A stretch of 64,000 nucleotides of DNA from NCBI RefSeq assembly GCF_014217605.1, contig NZ_CP043639.1, forward strand, positions 2,972,001-3,036,000, given 5' to 3'. Source of the DNA: Sphingomonas sp. NBWT7 (lineage in GTDB: Bacteria; Pseudomonadota; Alphaproteobacteria; Sphingomonadales; Sphingomonadaceae). Made by a program: the position numbers and the translations under genes. The first letter of the stretch is position 1; the number at the start of each line of letters is the position of its first letter. Under the pieces are notes generated by a model that made no database searches, was not told the origin of the DNA, and was given only the letters and a program-made list of their open reading frames with translations. This document shows positions 34,706-43,425 of this stretch, piece after piece.

Positions 34706-37612
34706 TCAGCGCTCCACCAAGACGAATGGCGCCCAGATCGACGGATGGTCATGCGCAGGCACGCTGCGATCGCGGCGCAACGCCAGCATCGCATCTCTTA
34801 GCGCCGCCGCGCGGTGGCGACCAGTACGGGTCGCCTTCAGCGTGTCTACTGTTATTCTTGCGGCCGCGTCGTCGCGGATCGGCCAGTGCGACACGAGAAG
34901 CGAGCGTGCTCCCGCGAGGACAAATGCGGTCGCTAGGCCGCTGTACGCCGGGGCGCCCTGCTCACCTCCTGCGGCACTGTTGCACGCGGACAGGATCACC
35001 CAATCCGCGTCGAGTCGCAGCGCCGCAATCTCCGACGCTGTTAACAATCCGACTTTCTCGCCCGGCTCCGGAGTCAGCACTAGCGCCGGTTCGCCAAGGC
35101 CGCTCACCTCGCCTGCGCGCAGGCCGTGGGTAGCGAAGGCGATGGTGCCAAAGCGCTCGAGTGGCTGCTGCTCGACCGCTGCCTCGGTTGCGTCAGCGCC
35201 AGTCAGCACCACGTCGTCCAAGCCGCCGAGCGCGCGGCGCATCCGTTCCAATTCTGCAACGGCGAGCGGTAGCGGCGGCAGATCAATCAGCGCGCCACCC
35301 TCGATCGTGCCACCGCGAACGGCGAAGCCGGCGCCCCGCGACACGGTAAATGTGGGCAGGTGAGGAGCACCGACCCCGAGAAAGCGTCGGCGCGGCGCGA
35401 GCGGCTTCGCGGGCGCCTGCGCCAGCGTTGGCATGACGCGGACATTATGGGTGTCGATCAGCCAGGTCTGCATACGTCCTCGCCTTCCCGCGCTGAGCAG
35501 TGCCGGCGGCACAGTGGCGAGCGGCCCGGTGGCGTAGTAGAGGAGCGACGCGTTGCGGCGCAGTACTGGTCGCAGTGCCGGCGGGATCAATGTGGCGTAA
35601 AGCGCCTGCGACGCTGCCAGGTCGAAGGCGCGCTCGGGCCCCGCCTCCACGCTCGCGCGCAGGCGCTCTACGAGTGAGGCGACCGTGCCGGCGGGAACCT
35701 CGCTACGGCTCCAGCTCAGTCCGTCGCGGGTTACCGTCACAGTGATGGTGCCGCGCTCCAGTTCCAGGGTGATCGGCGCGACCAGCACCTCGCCCGGCTG
35801 CAGACGAGCCCGAAAGTCGGCGAGCGACACCGGCGCCGGTCGCGCCTCCGCACGGAACTCCGGGAAAAGCCGGTCAAGGTCCGCGCTGGCGCGCGAGATC
35901 GTGGCGTCAAGCGCCGCGATCTCGGTTGCTACTGCGGCTACCGCTACCTTGTCGCCGCGTCCCAGTGCGGCGCTGCGCGCCCGTTCCCGAACCCGTCGCA
36001 CCCGCACCGCTTCCTGCAGCGTGGCGACCAGCGCCGCCTGCCCGGGATCGCGCCTTGCGAGCGCCGTCGCGCGGTCGTGGCTGGCGAGCGCCAGTGTTGA
36101 GAGGTTGGTAAGCTGGAGCGCGCGAAATGCATCCTCGTCGTGCCCCGCTTCCAAAGCGAGTGCCACAAAAGCAGCGCTGGCATAGCCCAGCACCGGCGCG
36201 TAGCTGATGAGGTCGCCGCGCGAGCTGGCGGTGTCTAGCACCTTGCTTTCCAGCCGCCGCGCGATCGGCAGCGCCAGCTGGTAACCCGCCTCGGCACCCT
36301 CGGTTTTCGCGAGAACCACGGCGTGGATCATCTCGCCCGCAATCCGGCGCTGGTCGCTTTCAGTCAGCTTGGCGCGGATAGCCAGGATCGCGCCACGAGC
36401 GACGCGCGCCGCCTCCGCAAGGTCACCGGCTTGGAGCAGCGTGTCGGCTAATTCCAGTTCGGCTGCTGCTCGCTCAGGATGATCGGCTGCGGCCGATTGC
36501 ATGCTGGTGAGCGCCAGCCGGCGACGTTTCAGCGCCAGCGTAACCTCACCTCGCGCCAGCGCGACATTGGCAGCGCGGCGCATCGGACTGGCGGCCTCGA
36601 CCGGGTTGCCCTGGTCCCCCGCGATTTTCCCAAACAGCGTGTAGGATTGCAGCCACAGCGCTTCGGCCGCGTCAGTGCGGCCTATTCTACCAAGGGTGCT
36701 GCCGAACTTGCCCAAGGTGTTGGCACGGAGCTTCAGACTGTCCGAATCTAAGCGCGACTCTAAATCCAGTGCCCGCCGGAACACGACCTCGGCCTCGGCG
36801 TAGCGGCCGGTGTTGAGCAGGTTGGTCGCCAAGCCGTCGAACAAAAGGGCGAGTGTCGCCGCCTCGTCCGGACGGGTCTCAGACAAATTTGCCATCCCCC
36901 ATTCGACCGACGCGAAGCGAACCGCTACTGATTCCTCAACCCGGCCGGTATAGATTAATCCAATCGCATGATTGCTCATCGCCGTGGCGATCCGCGGGTC
37001 GGTCGTCGGCAGGCACCTCTTCGCCAGATCGTTCGCTAACCCGCTGTAGCGGGCGAACCCCTCGTAATCGCCGACCGCATAGGTCGCCCAGCCCGCCGCC
37101 GTCGCCGCCGTCGCCCGTTCCCAGCTCTCCGCACCGAAACGCGCTTCGGCGAGCGCCATCGCCGCTTGTGCGTGCGAGAGACCGGGTCCGGGCATCCCCT
37201 TATTGGTTTTCGCATAGGACAGGTTGGTCAGGATCATCCACCGTTCGGGGAAGCGATCCGAGTCGGTGGCGGTCAGCGTCTCCGCCTCCTGCGCGATCTG
37301 CAGCGCCTCCGTCATCTCCGGCGCCCCGTCGAGGAGGTTGGCCAGCCGCGCCATGACCGACGCCAACTGCGCCGTGGGCGTCGCCGGGTCGGCGCGCATC
37401 GCCACTAGCAGCGAGCGCCATTCCTCCTTGCTGACCGGTTGCCCGAAGGTGCTTCGCAACGACAAAATGCGGAAACGCTCGGCGGTTGATGCGTCCCCGA
37501 TCAGAGGTTGGATGCTCGGCGCGGTCCGCGTGCAGGTCGCCGCTGCAGGGCCTGCCGCAAGCGACGCAGCCACGGCTCCGGCGAGAGTGATCCGCCGCCA
37601 ACCGTTACGCAT
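34706..37612 (-). CDS. Exported TPR-CHAT domain protease-like protein
   Basis: 968 residues. A signal peptide (cleavage near AAATC, about residue 26) is followed by a long all-helical region with tetratricopeptide-like repeats (about 60-560, for example RYAEAEVVFRRALDLESRL), then a CHAT domain at about 660-968. The caspase-like dyad is intact: His829 in TIAFATHGL and Cys877 in WVILSACNSAAGG, with SLLVSHWPIRDDAA after it. CHAT domains cut proteins (separase/caspase clan), usually triggered through their TPR part. ATG 37612 follows GGAGCGAACA. The signal peptide puts it in the periplasm or outside, which is less usual for this family. Divergent from the next gene by 76 bp. Confidence 0.9.
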   Translation of the reverse strand: MRNGWRRITLAGAVAASLAAGPAAATCTRTAPSIQPLIGDASTAERFRILSLRSTFGQPVSKEEWRSLLVAMRADPATPTAQLASVMARLANLLDGAPEMTEALQIAQEAETLTATDSDRFPERWMILTNLSYAKTNKGMPGPGLSHAQAAMALAEARFGAESWERATAATAAGWATYAVGDYEGFARYSGLANDLAKRCLPTTDPRIATAMSNHAIGLIYTGRVEESVAVRFASVEWGMANLSETRPDEAATLALLFDGLATNLLNTGRYAEAEVVFRRALDLESRLDSDSLKLRANTLGKFGSTLGRIGRTDAAEALWLQSYTLFGKIAGDQGNPVEAASPMRRAANVALARGEVTLALKRRRLALTSMQSAAADHPERAAAELELADTLLQAGDLAEAARVARGAILAIRAKLTESDQRRIAGEMIHAVVLAKTEGAEAGYQLALPIARRLESKVLDTASSRGDLISYAPVLGYASAAFVALALEAGHDEDAFRALQLTNLSTLALASHDRATALARRDPGQAALVATLQEAVRVRRVRERARSAALGRGDKVAVAAVATEIAALDATISRASADLDRLFPEFRAEARPAPVSLADFRARLQPGEVLVAPITLELERGTITVTVTRDGLSWSRSEVPAGTVASLVERLRASVEAGPERAFDLAASQALYATLIPPALRPVLRRNASLLYYATGPLATVPPALLSAGRRGRMQTWLIDTHNVRVMPTLAQAPAKPLAPRRRFLGVGAPHLPTFTVSRGAGFAVRGGTIEGGALIDLPPLPLAVAELERMRRALGGLDDVVLTGADATEAAVEQQPLERFGTIAFATHGLRAGEVSGLGEPALVLTPEPGEKVGLLTASEIAALRLDADWVILSACNSAAGGEQGAPAYSGLATAFVLAGARSLLVSHWPIRDDAAARITVDTLKATRTGRHRAAALRDAMLALRRDRSVPAHDHPSIWAPFVLVER

Positions 37613-37688
37613 TGTTCGCTCCACTAACGGCCATTGTCATCCCTGAACGGGAACTCTCCTGATAGCTAGCGCGGCGAAGGAGAAGACG

Positions 37689-38096
37689 ATGAGGTTCTGC
37701 GCGCGTGTGCTGGCGGGGTTTGTCTTCGGGTGCGGGCTGTTCCTCTTCAACATCGTCGAGGCCGAGCCGCTGTTCGGCAGCCCGCGGGATTCGGACCGCT
37801 GGCGCCTCACTCCCCTCGACGTTCCAGGCGCCGCTACGATCTGCGCATACGATCGCGCCGCGCTGCTGCGTACCGGAATGCCGGCGGCGCGCTGCGCTCA
37901 CGAGTTGATCGCAGGCGATCGCGGCGAAGAGGTGGTATTCGCGACTTGCGAAGGCGTCGGCTGGAGCCGCTCGGCGTTCAGGCCGATGGGCGAGCGTGTA
38001 ATCCGGATCGAGACGCAAGGAGTCCGCTATGGCCAGCCGTTCGCCGTCGACTACGACGCGCGCTGGGTCGCGGCCTGCGAGGCGAAGCACCAATAG
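37689..38096 (+). CDS. Small exported hypothetical protein (135 aa)
   Basis: Strong ribosome site AAGGAGAAGACG directly before ATG. Signal peptide with a hydrophobic core (GFVFGCGLFLFNIVEAEP). The mature part has four cysteines that could form two disulfides (TICAYD, ARCAHEL, FATCEGV, AACEAKH). No family recognised. It is divergent from the CHAT protease gene and probably shares its promoter region, so a shared regulation is likely; a substrate or inhibitor role is speculation. Confidence 0.75.
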   Translation: MRFCARVLAGFVFGCGLFLFNIVEAEPLFGSPRDSDRWRLTPLDVPGAATICAYDRAALLRTGMPAARCAHELIAGDRGEEVVFATCEGVGWSRSAFRPMGERVIRIETQGVRYGQPFAVDYDARWVAACEAKHQ

Positions 38097-38284
38097 GTTC
38101 CCGTGCCGCTCGTCAGGGCCACCCGTTGCCGCCGTCAGCACCTGTTCCGTTTGCCGGCAGAAAAAAAGAGCATGGCGGGGGACATCATGGCTGACGTGAC
38201 CCACGCCAGTCGCAGACCGCAGCAGAACCTGATCGCGCGAAGCAAGACAGGGCCGGCGCCAATACCTGGCAAGCAAGTGAGGCA

Positions 38285-38839
38285 TCAATCCATCACCACA
38301 TAGTAGCGGATCGATGCTGTCCCCTTATTCTCAACGGTAATGGTGTAACGCTCAGTGAAGGTCGGCCACCAGGCGCACTCACTCACCGGGGTCGCGCACG
38401 CCTCGGCGCCGCTTCCCAACACCGTCATCCTCGCCGGTGTGCGCGGGCTGGTCGCCACCGAAACCTGCGCGCGCTTGCCGGCGAGGAACAGCTGCTCGGT
38501 CCTGAACGAGGCCGCCGGCGCCAGTACACCGCGATGGTAGGCGGGGCCGAGCACCCGGCCGCGCCAGGCCGGCCCAGCTTCCGATCGCACTCCCGAGACG
38601 CCGCGCCATTCCTCAACCGCATCACTTCCCGCCGCCGGATGCGCGCCGAGCCGGACCAGCGCGTCGAGCAGCGGCGCCAGCAGGACGCGGCTGCGTGACC
38701 CGCCACCGACAGTAGCGGCGTCGGCGGCGGCGAGCAGGTTCGCCACCCTGGTTGAGGTCAGCTCCGTTTCCGGCGTCTCCGCCGCTGCCAAGCCCGCCAG
38801 CGCCGCAAGTCCCGTCATTACTAAACACTTGCGCATCAT
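38285..38839 (-). CDS. Exported hypothetical protein coupled to the sensor kinase (184 aa)
   Basis: ATG 38839 overlaps the TGA of the histidine kinase gene and has GAGGAGA four bases upstream. Signal peptide (MTGLAALAGLAAAE). The body holds a helical part (TRVANLLAAADA ... VLLAPLLDALVRLG) and a C-terminal beta-rich segment with one cysteine pair (EACATPVSECAWW) ending TASIRYYVVMD. No family recognised. It is the third gene of the response regulator-kinase operon, so a periplasmic role in or under the control of that system is likely. Confidence 0.75.
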   Translation of the reverse strand: MMRKCLVMTGLAALAGLAAAETPETELTSTRVANLLAAADAATVGGGSRSRVLLAPLLDALVRLGAHPAAGSDAVEEWRGVSGVRSEAGPAWRGRVLGPAYHRGVLAPAASFRTEQLFLAGKRAQVSVATSPRTPARMTVLGSGAEACATPVSECAWWPTFTERYTITVENKGTASIRYYVVMD

Positions 38840-40203
38840 GGTCTCTCCTCGGGCGACAGGGAGAACCGGCATCCGCGCCCGCTCGGCTCCAGAGTTAGCG
38901 ATAGGTCGTGTCGCAGCGCAATCGCGCGCGCCAGCGCGAGGCCTAGCCCGTGTCCCGCGATGCCGGCTGCCGACGGCGCCCGGCCGAAGCGCTCGAACAC
39001 CCGTTCTACCCGATCGGCGGGAATTCCCGGCCCGTTGTCGGCGACTGTCACTCGCCCGTCCGCCGCTACTTCCAGCACCACCTCTCCGCCCGCAGGCACG
39101 TACTTAATCGCGTTGTCGAGCAGGTTGGCCAACAGCCGCCCGATCTGAGGCGGGTCGCCGACCAGCCGCGCACCCGGGTGGATCGCGACGTGAAAGGCGA
39201 GGTCCGCCTCCTCCATGCTACCGCGATACACCTCGGCAAGGTCGCCCACGAGCTGCGCCAGATCGAAGGGTCGTAGGCCCTCGCGGTCGCCGCGCGCCGC
39301 TTCCGTCGCGGCGATGTCGAGTAGCGATTCGAGGAGGGCCGTGATGCCGCGCACGTCGCGACTTACCAGGCCGACCGTTTCGGAGACCTGCTCCTCGCTG
39401 GGCGCGCGCGGCAGCCGCTTAAGCCGGGTTTCCAGGTGAAGGAGAGGGGTGCGGATCTCGTGCGCGATCTGGTCGGTTACATGGCGCTGTGCTTCGACAA
39501 GCGCCTCCAGCCGGGCCAGAGCGCGGCCGCTCTGGCGAGTGAGCTCGCCGATCTCGTCGGTGCTACGGTCGCCGATAAGTGCTGTGACCTCGGCAGTCCC
39601 GGCAGCGCGATAGGCCCGGTTAACACGCGCGATCCGCCGCTGGAGCACGCGCGCACGCCAGGTGGCGAGCAGCAGCACCGCCGCTACAATCGCCGCAGCG
39701 CCAGCCGCGAAAGCCAGCGCTAGCCGCCTCAGAGTCGCGCGCTCCGGGGCGTCCTCACGCGCTACCAATAGCTCGACGCCTGGCCCCAGCATGGTCGTCC
39801 GCGCATAGCCGGTTCGCCCTCCCCCGAGCACCACAGTTCCCAAGGCCGATTGCGCTGCTGCAAGTGGCAGGTCCGCGGCGAGGTCACCCGCGACCTTACG
39901 ACCGTCGATGAACAGTCGGTAATGCGGTTGGCGTCCGTCACGCGCGATCGGCAATTCACGGTCCGCGATACGCGCGATGAGCTCGGTGCGTCCGCTGGTG
40001 GCATAGATGTCAGCGAGCCCAGCTAGGTCGGCGTCGGTGCCGGCTGCCAGCCCAGCGCGCAGGCTCCCCGTGACGCTGGAATGGACCACTACATACAGCG
40101 CGACCGTTGCAACCACCGCGATCAGCGCTACCCACAGCGCCGACCGGACAACAAGCGATCGCGTCCAGGCTGGAACAGCTTCCATCACCGCCCCAGGCGT
40201 CAC
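38836..40203 (-). CDS. Sensor histidine kinase, OmpR-system type
   Basis: 455 residues. Two transmembrane helices (about 18-41 and 160-181) frame a periplasmic sensor of ~120 residues; a HAMP-like linker follows, then HisKA with His248 in DQIAHEIRTPLL, and HATPase_c with N box NLLDNAIKYV, G1 DNGPGIP and G2 GHGLGLALARA. All catalytic features are present. The GTG start overlaps the TGA of the response regulator gene (GTGA); an ATG six codons later is an alternative. It phosphorylates the regulator encoded just upstream. The signal is unknown; location between a CHAT protease and a Slam-like secretion pair suggests envelope or surface-protein control. Confidence 0.94.
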   Translation of the reverse strand: MTPGAVMEAVPAWTRSLVVRSALWVALIAVVATVALYVVVHSSVTGSLRAGLAAGTDADLAGLADIYATSGRTELIARIADRELPIARDGRQPHYRLFIDGRKVAGDLAADLPLAAAQSALGTVVLGGGRTGYARTTMLGPGVELLVAREDAPERATLRRLALAFAAGAAAIVAAVLLLATWRARVLQRRIARVNRAYRAAGTAEVTALIGDRSTDEIGELTRQSGRALARLEALVEAQRHVTDQIAHEIRTPLLHLETRLKRLPRAPSEEQVSETVGLVSRDVRGITALLESLLDIAATEAARGDREGLRPFDLAQLVGDLAEVYRGSMEEADLAFHVAIHPGARLVGDPPQIGRLLANLLDNAIKYVPAGGEVVLEVAADGRVTVADNGPGIPADRVERVFERFGRAPSAAGIAGHGLGLALARAIALRHDLSLTLEPSGRGCRFSLSPEERP

Positions 40204-40886
40204 TGCCCCTCGGTCAATCGGTACCCGACACCCCAGATCGTCTCCAGTGCCGGTCCCGAGAAACCCTCTTCCAGCTTGCGACGAAGCCGGCCGATGTTAA
40301 CATCGACGACGTTGGTCTGGGGATCGAAATTCATGTTCCACACGTCGCGCAGCAGCATTTCGCGGGTCACCGCATACCCAGCATTTTCCATGAAGTAGCG
40401 GAACAGCTCGAACTCCTTGGGGCTCAGGGCGATGTAGCGGTTGTCGCGGAATGCGGTGCGCGCTTTCAGGTGACACTCGAACGCGCCGTGGATCAGCACC
40501 GCGCTGTGCGTCCGCCGCCCTGCACGGCGGTGCAGCGCGCGGATGCGGACGATCAGTTCCTCGGTTTGATAGGGCTTTGACAGATAGTCGTCCGCGCCCG
40601 CCTCGATCCCCTCGCATCGGTCCTGTGACCGGCCGAGCGCCGATAAGATCAGGATTGGAACGTCGATTCCCGCCTCGCGCAGCCGCCGTGTCACTGCGAT
40701 CCCGTCGGTGTCCGGGAGCATCCGGTCTAGGATGATAACATCGAAAGGTTCAGCCGACGCGCGGCGCAGGCCGGCGGCGCCGTTGTCCTCCCAGATCACC
40801 CTGTCGCCCTCCGACGCCGCGAGCGCCAGGACTCCGCTCGCGGCAACCCGGTCATCCTCGATGTACAACAGATTGAGCTTGCTCAT
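40200..40886 (-). CDS. OmpR/PhoB-family response regulator
   Basis: 228 residues. Receiver domain at 1-120 with the acidic residues in YIEDDR, phospho-acceptor Asp54 in VIILDRMLPDTDG, and Lys in DYLSKPYQ; winged-helix effector at about 128-228 (ALSPKEFELFRYFMENAG, VTREMLLRDVW, TNVVDVNIGRLRRKLE, ETIWGVGYRL). ATG 40886 follows GGGGGCAAGGCCG; a longer frame upstream is not supported. Reads into the kinase gene through a GTGA overlap. It likely controls its own operon and the divergent secretion genes through the inverted repeat at 40974-41042. Confidence 0.95.
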   Translation of the reverse strand: MSKLNLLYIEDDRVAASGVLALAASEGDRVIWEDNGAAGLRRASAEPFDVIILDRMLPDTDGIAVTRRLREAGIDVPILILSALGRSQDRCEGIEAGADDYLSKPYQTEELIVRIRALHRRAGRRTHSAVLIHGAFECHLKARTAFRDNRYIALSPKEFELFRYFMENAGYAVTREMLLRDVWNMNFDPQTNVVDVNIGRLRRKLEEGFSGPALETIWGVGYRLTEGQ

Positions 40887-40973
40887 CGGCCTTGCCCCCC
40901 CACGCGATACTACGCACCGATCGTCGTAGGGCTCAAGCGCCGCAATCCGGCTCGCCTGGTGGGGCGCCCGGCA

Positions 40974-41042
40974 CCAGTGACAAACACTGTTAGGTCCGCC
41001 GCCGCTAGCCGCCTCACCCCGAATAACAGGCTTTGTCACTGG
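40974..41042. promoter_or_regulatory. Large inverted repeat in the divergent promoter
   Basis: Two 19-base arms, CCAGTGACAAACACTGTTA at 40974-40992 and the inverse of CCAGTGACAAAGCCTGTTA at 41024-41042, match at 17 of 19 positions and are separated by 31 bp. They lie 88-156 bp before the response regulator ATG and about 240-306 bp before the glycine-zipper gene. The left arm itself has a small CAGTG-ACAAA-CACTG symmetry. A binding site for the encoded regulator, or for another dimeric factor, is the natural reading. Confidence 0.55.
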
Positions 41043-41060
41043 CGCGCGTGACCCCGTCCG

Positions 41061-41082
41061 GCGACCTTGACGACAAGGTCGC
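41061..41082 (+). promoter_or_regulatory. 9-bp hairpin in the leader of the glycine-zipper gene
   Basis: GCGACCTTG (41061-41069) and CAAGGTCGC (41074-41082) form a perfect stem with a 4-nt ACGA loop. It lies just before GGGGAGAAAGTC and an in-frame ATG at 41109. No T tract, so a leader structure rather than a terminator. Confidence 0.4.
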
Positions 41083-41279
41083 AGCATCGGCGCGGCGGGG
41101 AGAAAGTCATGATCGATCATCTGTTTTACGCGGCGTCGCCGCTTGTCCGGCATCGTTCGATCGATCGGCCCGCCGGCGGCAGCGATGGCACGCGCCATCC
41201 GTCATTTACCCACGCGGGCACCCCGATCGCCATCGTCTGGCGCCCACTAACCATCGCACTCGAGAAGAAGACAAAGAAG

Positions 41280-41900
41280 ATGTCGTATCATCGTATTCTC
41301 GCCGGCATGATCGCCGCCAGCGCCCTGACAACCGCACCCGCGGCCTCGGCGCAGCAGGCCGTCTCGGCTACCCCCGCCCCGGTCCTGACGGCGCAGGACG
41401 ACGCATCGATGGGATGCTCGGCACTCGGCGTCGAGATGGCGCGCGCCGCGCAGCAGTTCGCTACGGCACAGGCCCCCACCGCGCTAACCACGACCCCGGT
41501 TTATACCGCCGTACTATCGCCGCTGGATGAGGCTGGTCGCGCGTACCAGGCGCAGCAGAACGCCCAGCAGCTCGGCAACGTCCAGGCGCTGGCCGCGCGC
41601 GGTGGGGTCAGCCGCGGTGCCGCGACCGCAGCGATCGGCAGCGTTGCCGCACTCCAGCAGGTCGCAGCCAATGGCGGCAATGTCCAGGACGCCGCTAGCT
41701 CGGTCGCGGGTGACATGGTCGGCAACCAGCTCGCCAAGAACATCCCCGGCGGTAAGCTGATCGGCGGCATGATGGGCGGGTTGTTCAAGAAGAAGAAGCC
41801 GGCGCCGGTAGCGGCGGTCGCCGCTGCGCCGGCCGGCAGCGCTGCGCAGGCCCGGCTGACCTATCTGGGCGCGCTCTACCAGGCGAAGGGCTGCAAATAG
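41280..41900 (+). CDS. Exported glycine-zipper-like protein (206 aa)
   Basis: From ATG 41280 there is a clean signal peptide (AGMIAASALTTAPAASAQQ). The mature protein is Ala/Gln-rich with a helical stretch and a small glycine-zipper-like part (SVAGDMVGNQLAKNIPGGKL, IGGMMGGLFKKKKP) and a Cys near each end. No named family. The frame is open upstream to ATG 41109, which has the better ribosome site (GGGGAGAAAGTC), adding 57 residues before the signal peptide; the start is therefore uncertain. It is divergent from the two-component operon and precedes the secretion pair by about 210 bp. Confidence 0.75.
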   Translation: MSYHRILAGMIAASALTTAPAASAQQAVSATPAPVLTAQDDASMGCSALGVEMARAAQQFATAQAPTALTTTPVYTAVLSPLDEAGRAYQAQQNAQQLGNVQALAARGGVSRGAATAAIGSVAALQQVAANGGNVQDAASSVAGDMVGNQLAKNIPGGKLIGGMMGGLFKKKKPAPVAAVAAAPAGSAAQARLTYLGALYQAKGCK

Positions 41901-42111
41901 ATTGGGTGCTCCGCCGCGCGATGCGCCGGACGCTCATCGCGCGGCGCCACGCGGCGCAGCGGTGCCACGACAAGGGATTGATCGGCGGACCGGTCGGAAC
42001 CGGCATGGGCTGGCAGCTCAATTCACGCCGGCATCGTGCCCGAACGCTCCGGCGATCCGCCGATGAGGGGACCGGCAGACCGGTCCTCGCGGAAGAAAAG
42101 GGAAGTCAGCA

Positions 42112-43425
42112 GTGACGCAGGTGATATGGCTGCTCGCCGCAACGGCGTGCCTCGGCACGCCGGCTGCGGCATCGGCGCAAACCGACGACGTGGTGGTGCG
42201 GGCATTGGCGCTCCACCAAGCCGGCAAAGCGAGCGAGGCCGTCGCCCTCCTGCTGCCACTGGAGGCGCAACGCGCGGGCGACCCCGACTATGACTATGCG
42301 CTGGGCCTCGCCGCCGCCGATGCCGGGCTTCCGGGCGTCGCGCTGCCGGCGTTCCAGCGAGTGCTCGCCCGCCAGCCGGGCAACGCACAAGCGCGCGCCG
42401 AAATCGCGCGGGTCTATGCCATGGCAGGCGATATCGACACTGCCCGTGCCGAGTTCGACACGGTCGTCGCCGACCCGTCGCTGCCCGATCCTGTGCGCCA
42501 GCGGTTCGACCGGATGGTCCGCGGCTATGATCGCCAGATCGCCGGCGGCGGCAGCACGCTGAGCGGCTTCGTCGATGCCGAGGGCGGGTATGACAGCAAC
42601 ATCAACCAGGCGACGGCGCTTGGCACGATAACGCTGCCGGCGTTCGCGTTCCTCGGCCCGGCAACGTTGGGCGGCGCTGCGCGGCGGATCGATGCCGGGT
42701 TCGGCCAGCTCCAGGCCGGGCTCAGCGCGCAGTACGGGCTATCGCGCCAGACCCGCGTTTTTGCCTCAGCGCTGGGATTCGCGCGCGAAAATGTCGACGA
42801 TCGCGATTTCGATCAGGCGGCGATCACAGGCACTGCAGGGATCGGCAAAACGCTCGCCAACCGCGACGTCGTTTCGCTGGCAGCGCAGGTGCAGCAGTTC
42901 TGGCTGGGGCATGATCCATACCGGGCCAGCTACGGCGCGATTGGCCAATACACCCACCGGCTATCGGGCGGGCAAGCGCTGTCGATCAGTGCGAGCTACA
43001 CCCGGCTCGAGTACCGCGGCGATCGGTTGCGCGACGCCGACCGCGTCGGCGTTAGCGCTAGCTATGTCGGGCGCACGGTATCCGCGACGCTGAACGGCGG
43101 CACCGAGCGCACTACGAACCGTCCGGCGCGACACCTGTCGAATGAGTTCATCGGCCTGCAAGTGGGGCTTGAACGGCCGTTGTCGCGCACCGTGGCGCTG
43201 ACCGGCAGCGCCAGCGTCGAGCACCGCGACTATGCGGGCGCCGATCCGCTGTTCCTGCGCGGGCGGAACGACACGCAGATCGACGCCTCGCTTGGCCTGC
43301 GCGTCGTGCTCGCGTCCGGCATTTCCGCACGGCCGCGGATCGGCTGGAGCCGCAACGTCAGCAACCTCGACCTTTACGACTATCGCCGCGTCACGGCCTC
43401 GTTCGGCCTGCGCGCCGAGTTCTGA
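42112..43425 (+). CDS. Slam-like outer-membrane protein: TPR plus DUF560 beta-barrel
   Basis: 437 residues. GTG start after AAAAGGGAAGTCAGCA. A signal peptide (cleavage after ASAQ) leads into about three TPR-like helix pairs at 27-135 (ALALHQAGKASEAVALLLPL, GVALPAFQRVLARQPGNAQA). The rest is a beta-barrel starting SGFVDAEGGYDSNIN and ending GWSRNVSNLDLYDYRRVTA, the pattern of the surface lipoprotein assembly modulator family (DUF560/SLAM). In Neisseria and in type XI secretion systems such proteins move TbpB-like cargo across the outer membrane. Its stop overlaps the start of the next gene (TGATG), whose product carries TbpB-like barrels, so the two form a secretion pair. Confidence 0.85.
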   Translation: MTQVIWLLAATACLGTPAAASAQTDDVVVRALALHQAGKASEAVALLLPLEAQRAGDPDYDYALGLAAADAGLPGVALPAFQRVLARQPGNAQARAEIARVYAMAGDIDTARAEFDTVVADPSLPDPVRQRFDRMVRGYDRQIAGGGSTLSGFVDAEGGYDSNINQATALGTITLPAFAFLGPATLGGAARRIDAGFGQLQAGLSAQYGLSRQTRVFASALGFARENVDDRDFDQAAITGTAGIGKTLANRDVVSLAAQVQQFWLGHDPYRASYGAIGQYTHRLSGGQALSISASYTRLEYRGDRLRDADRVGVSASYVGRTVSATLNGGTERTTNRPARHLSNEFIGLQVGLERPLSRTVALTGSASVEHRDYAGADPLFLRGRNDTQIDASLGLRVVLASGISARPRIGWSRNVSNLDLYDYRRVTASFGLRAEF

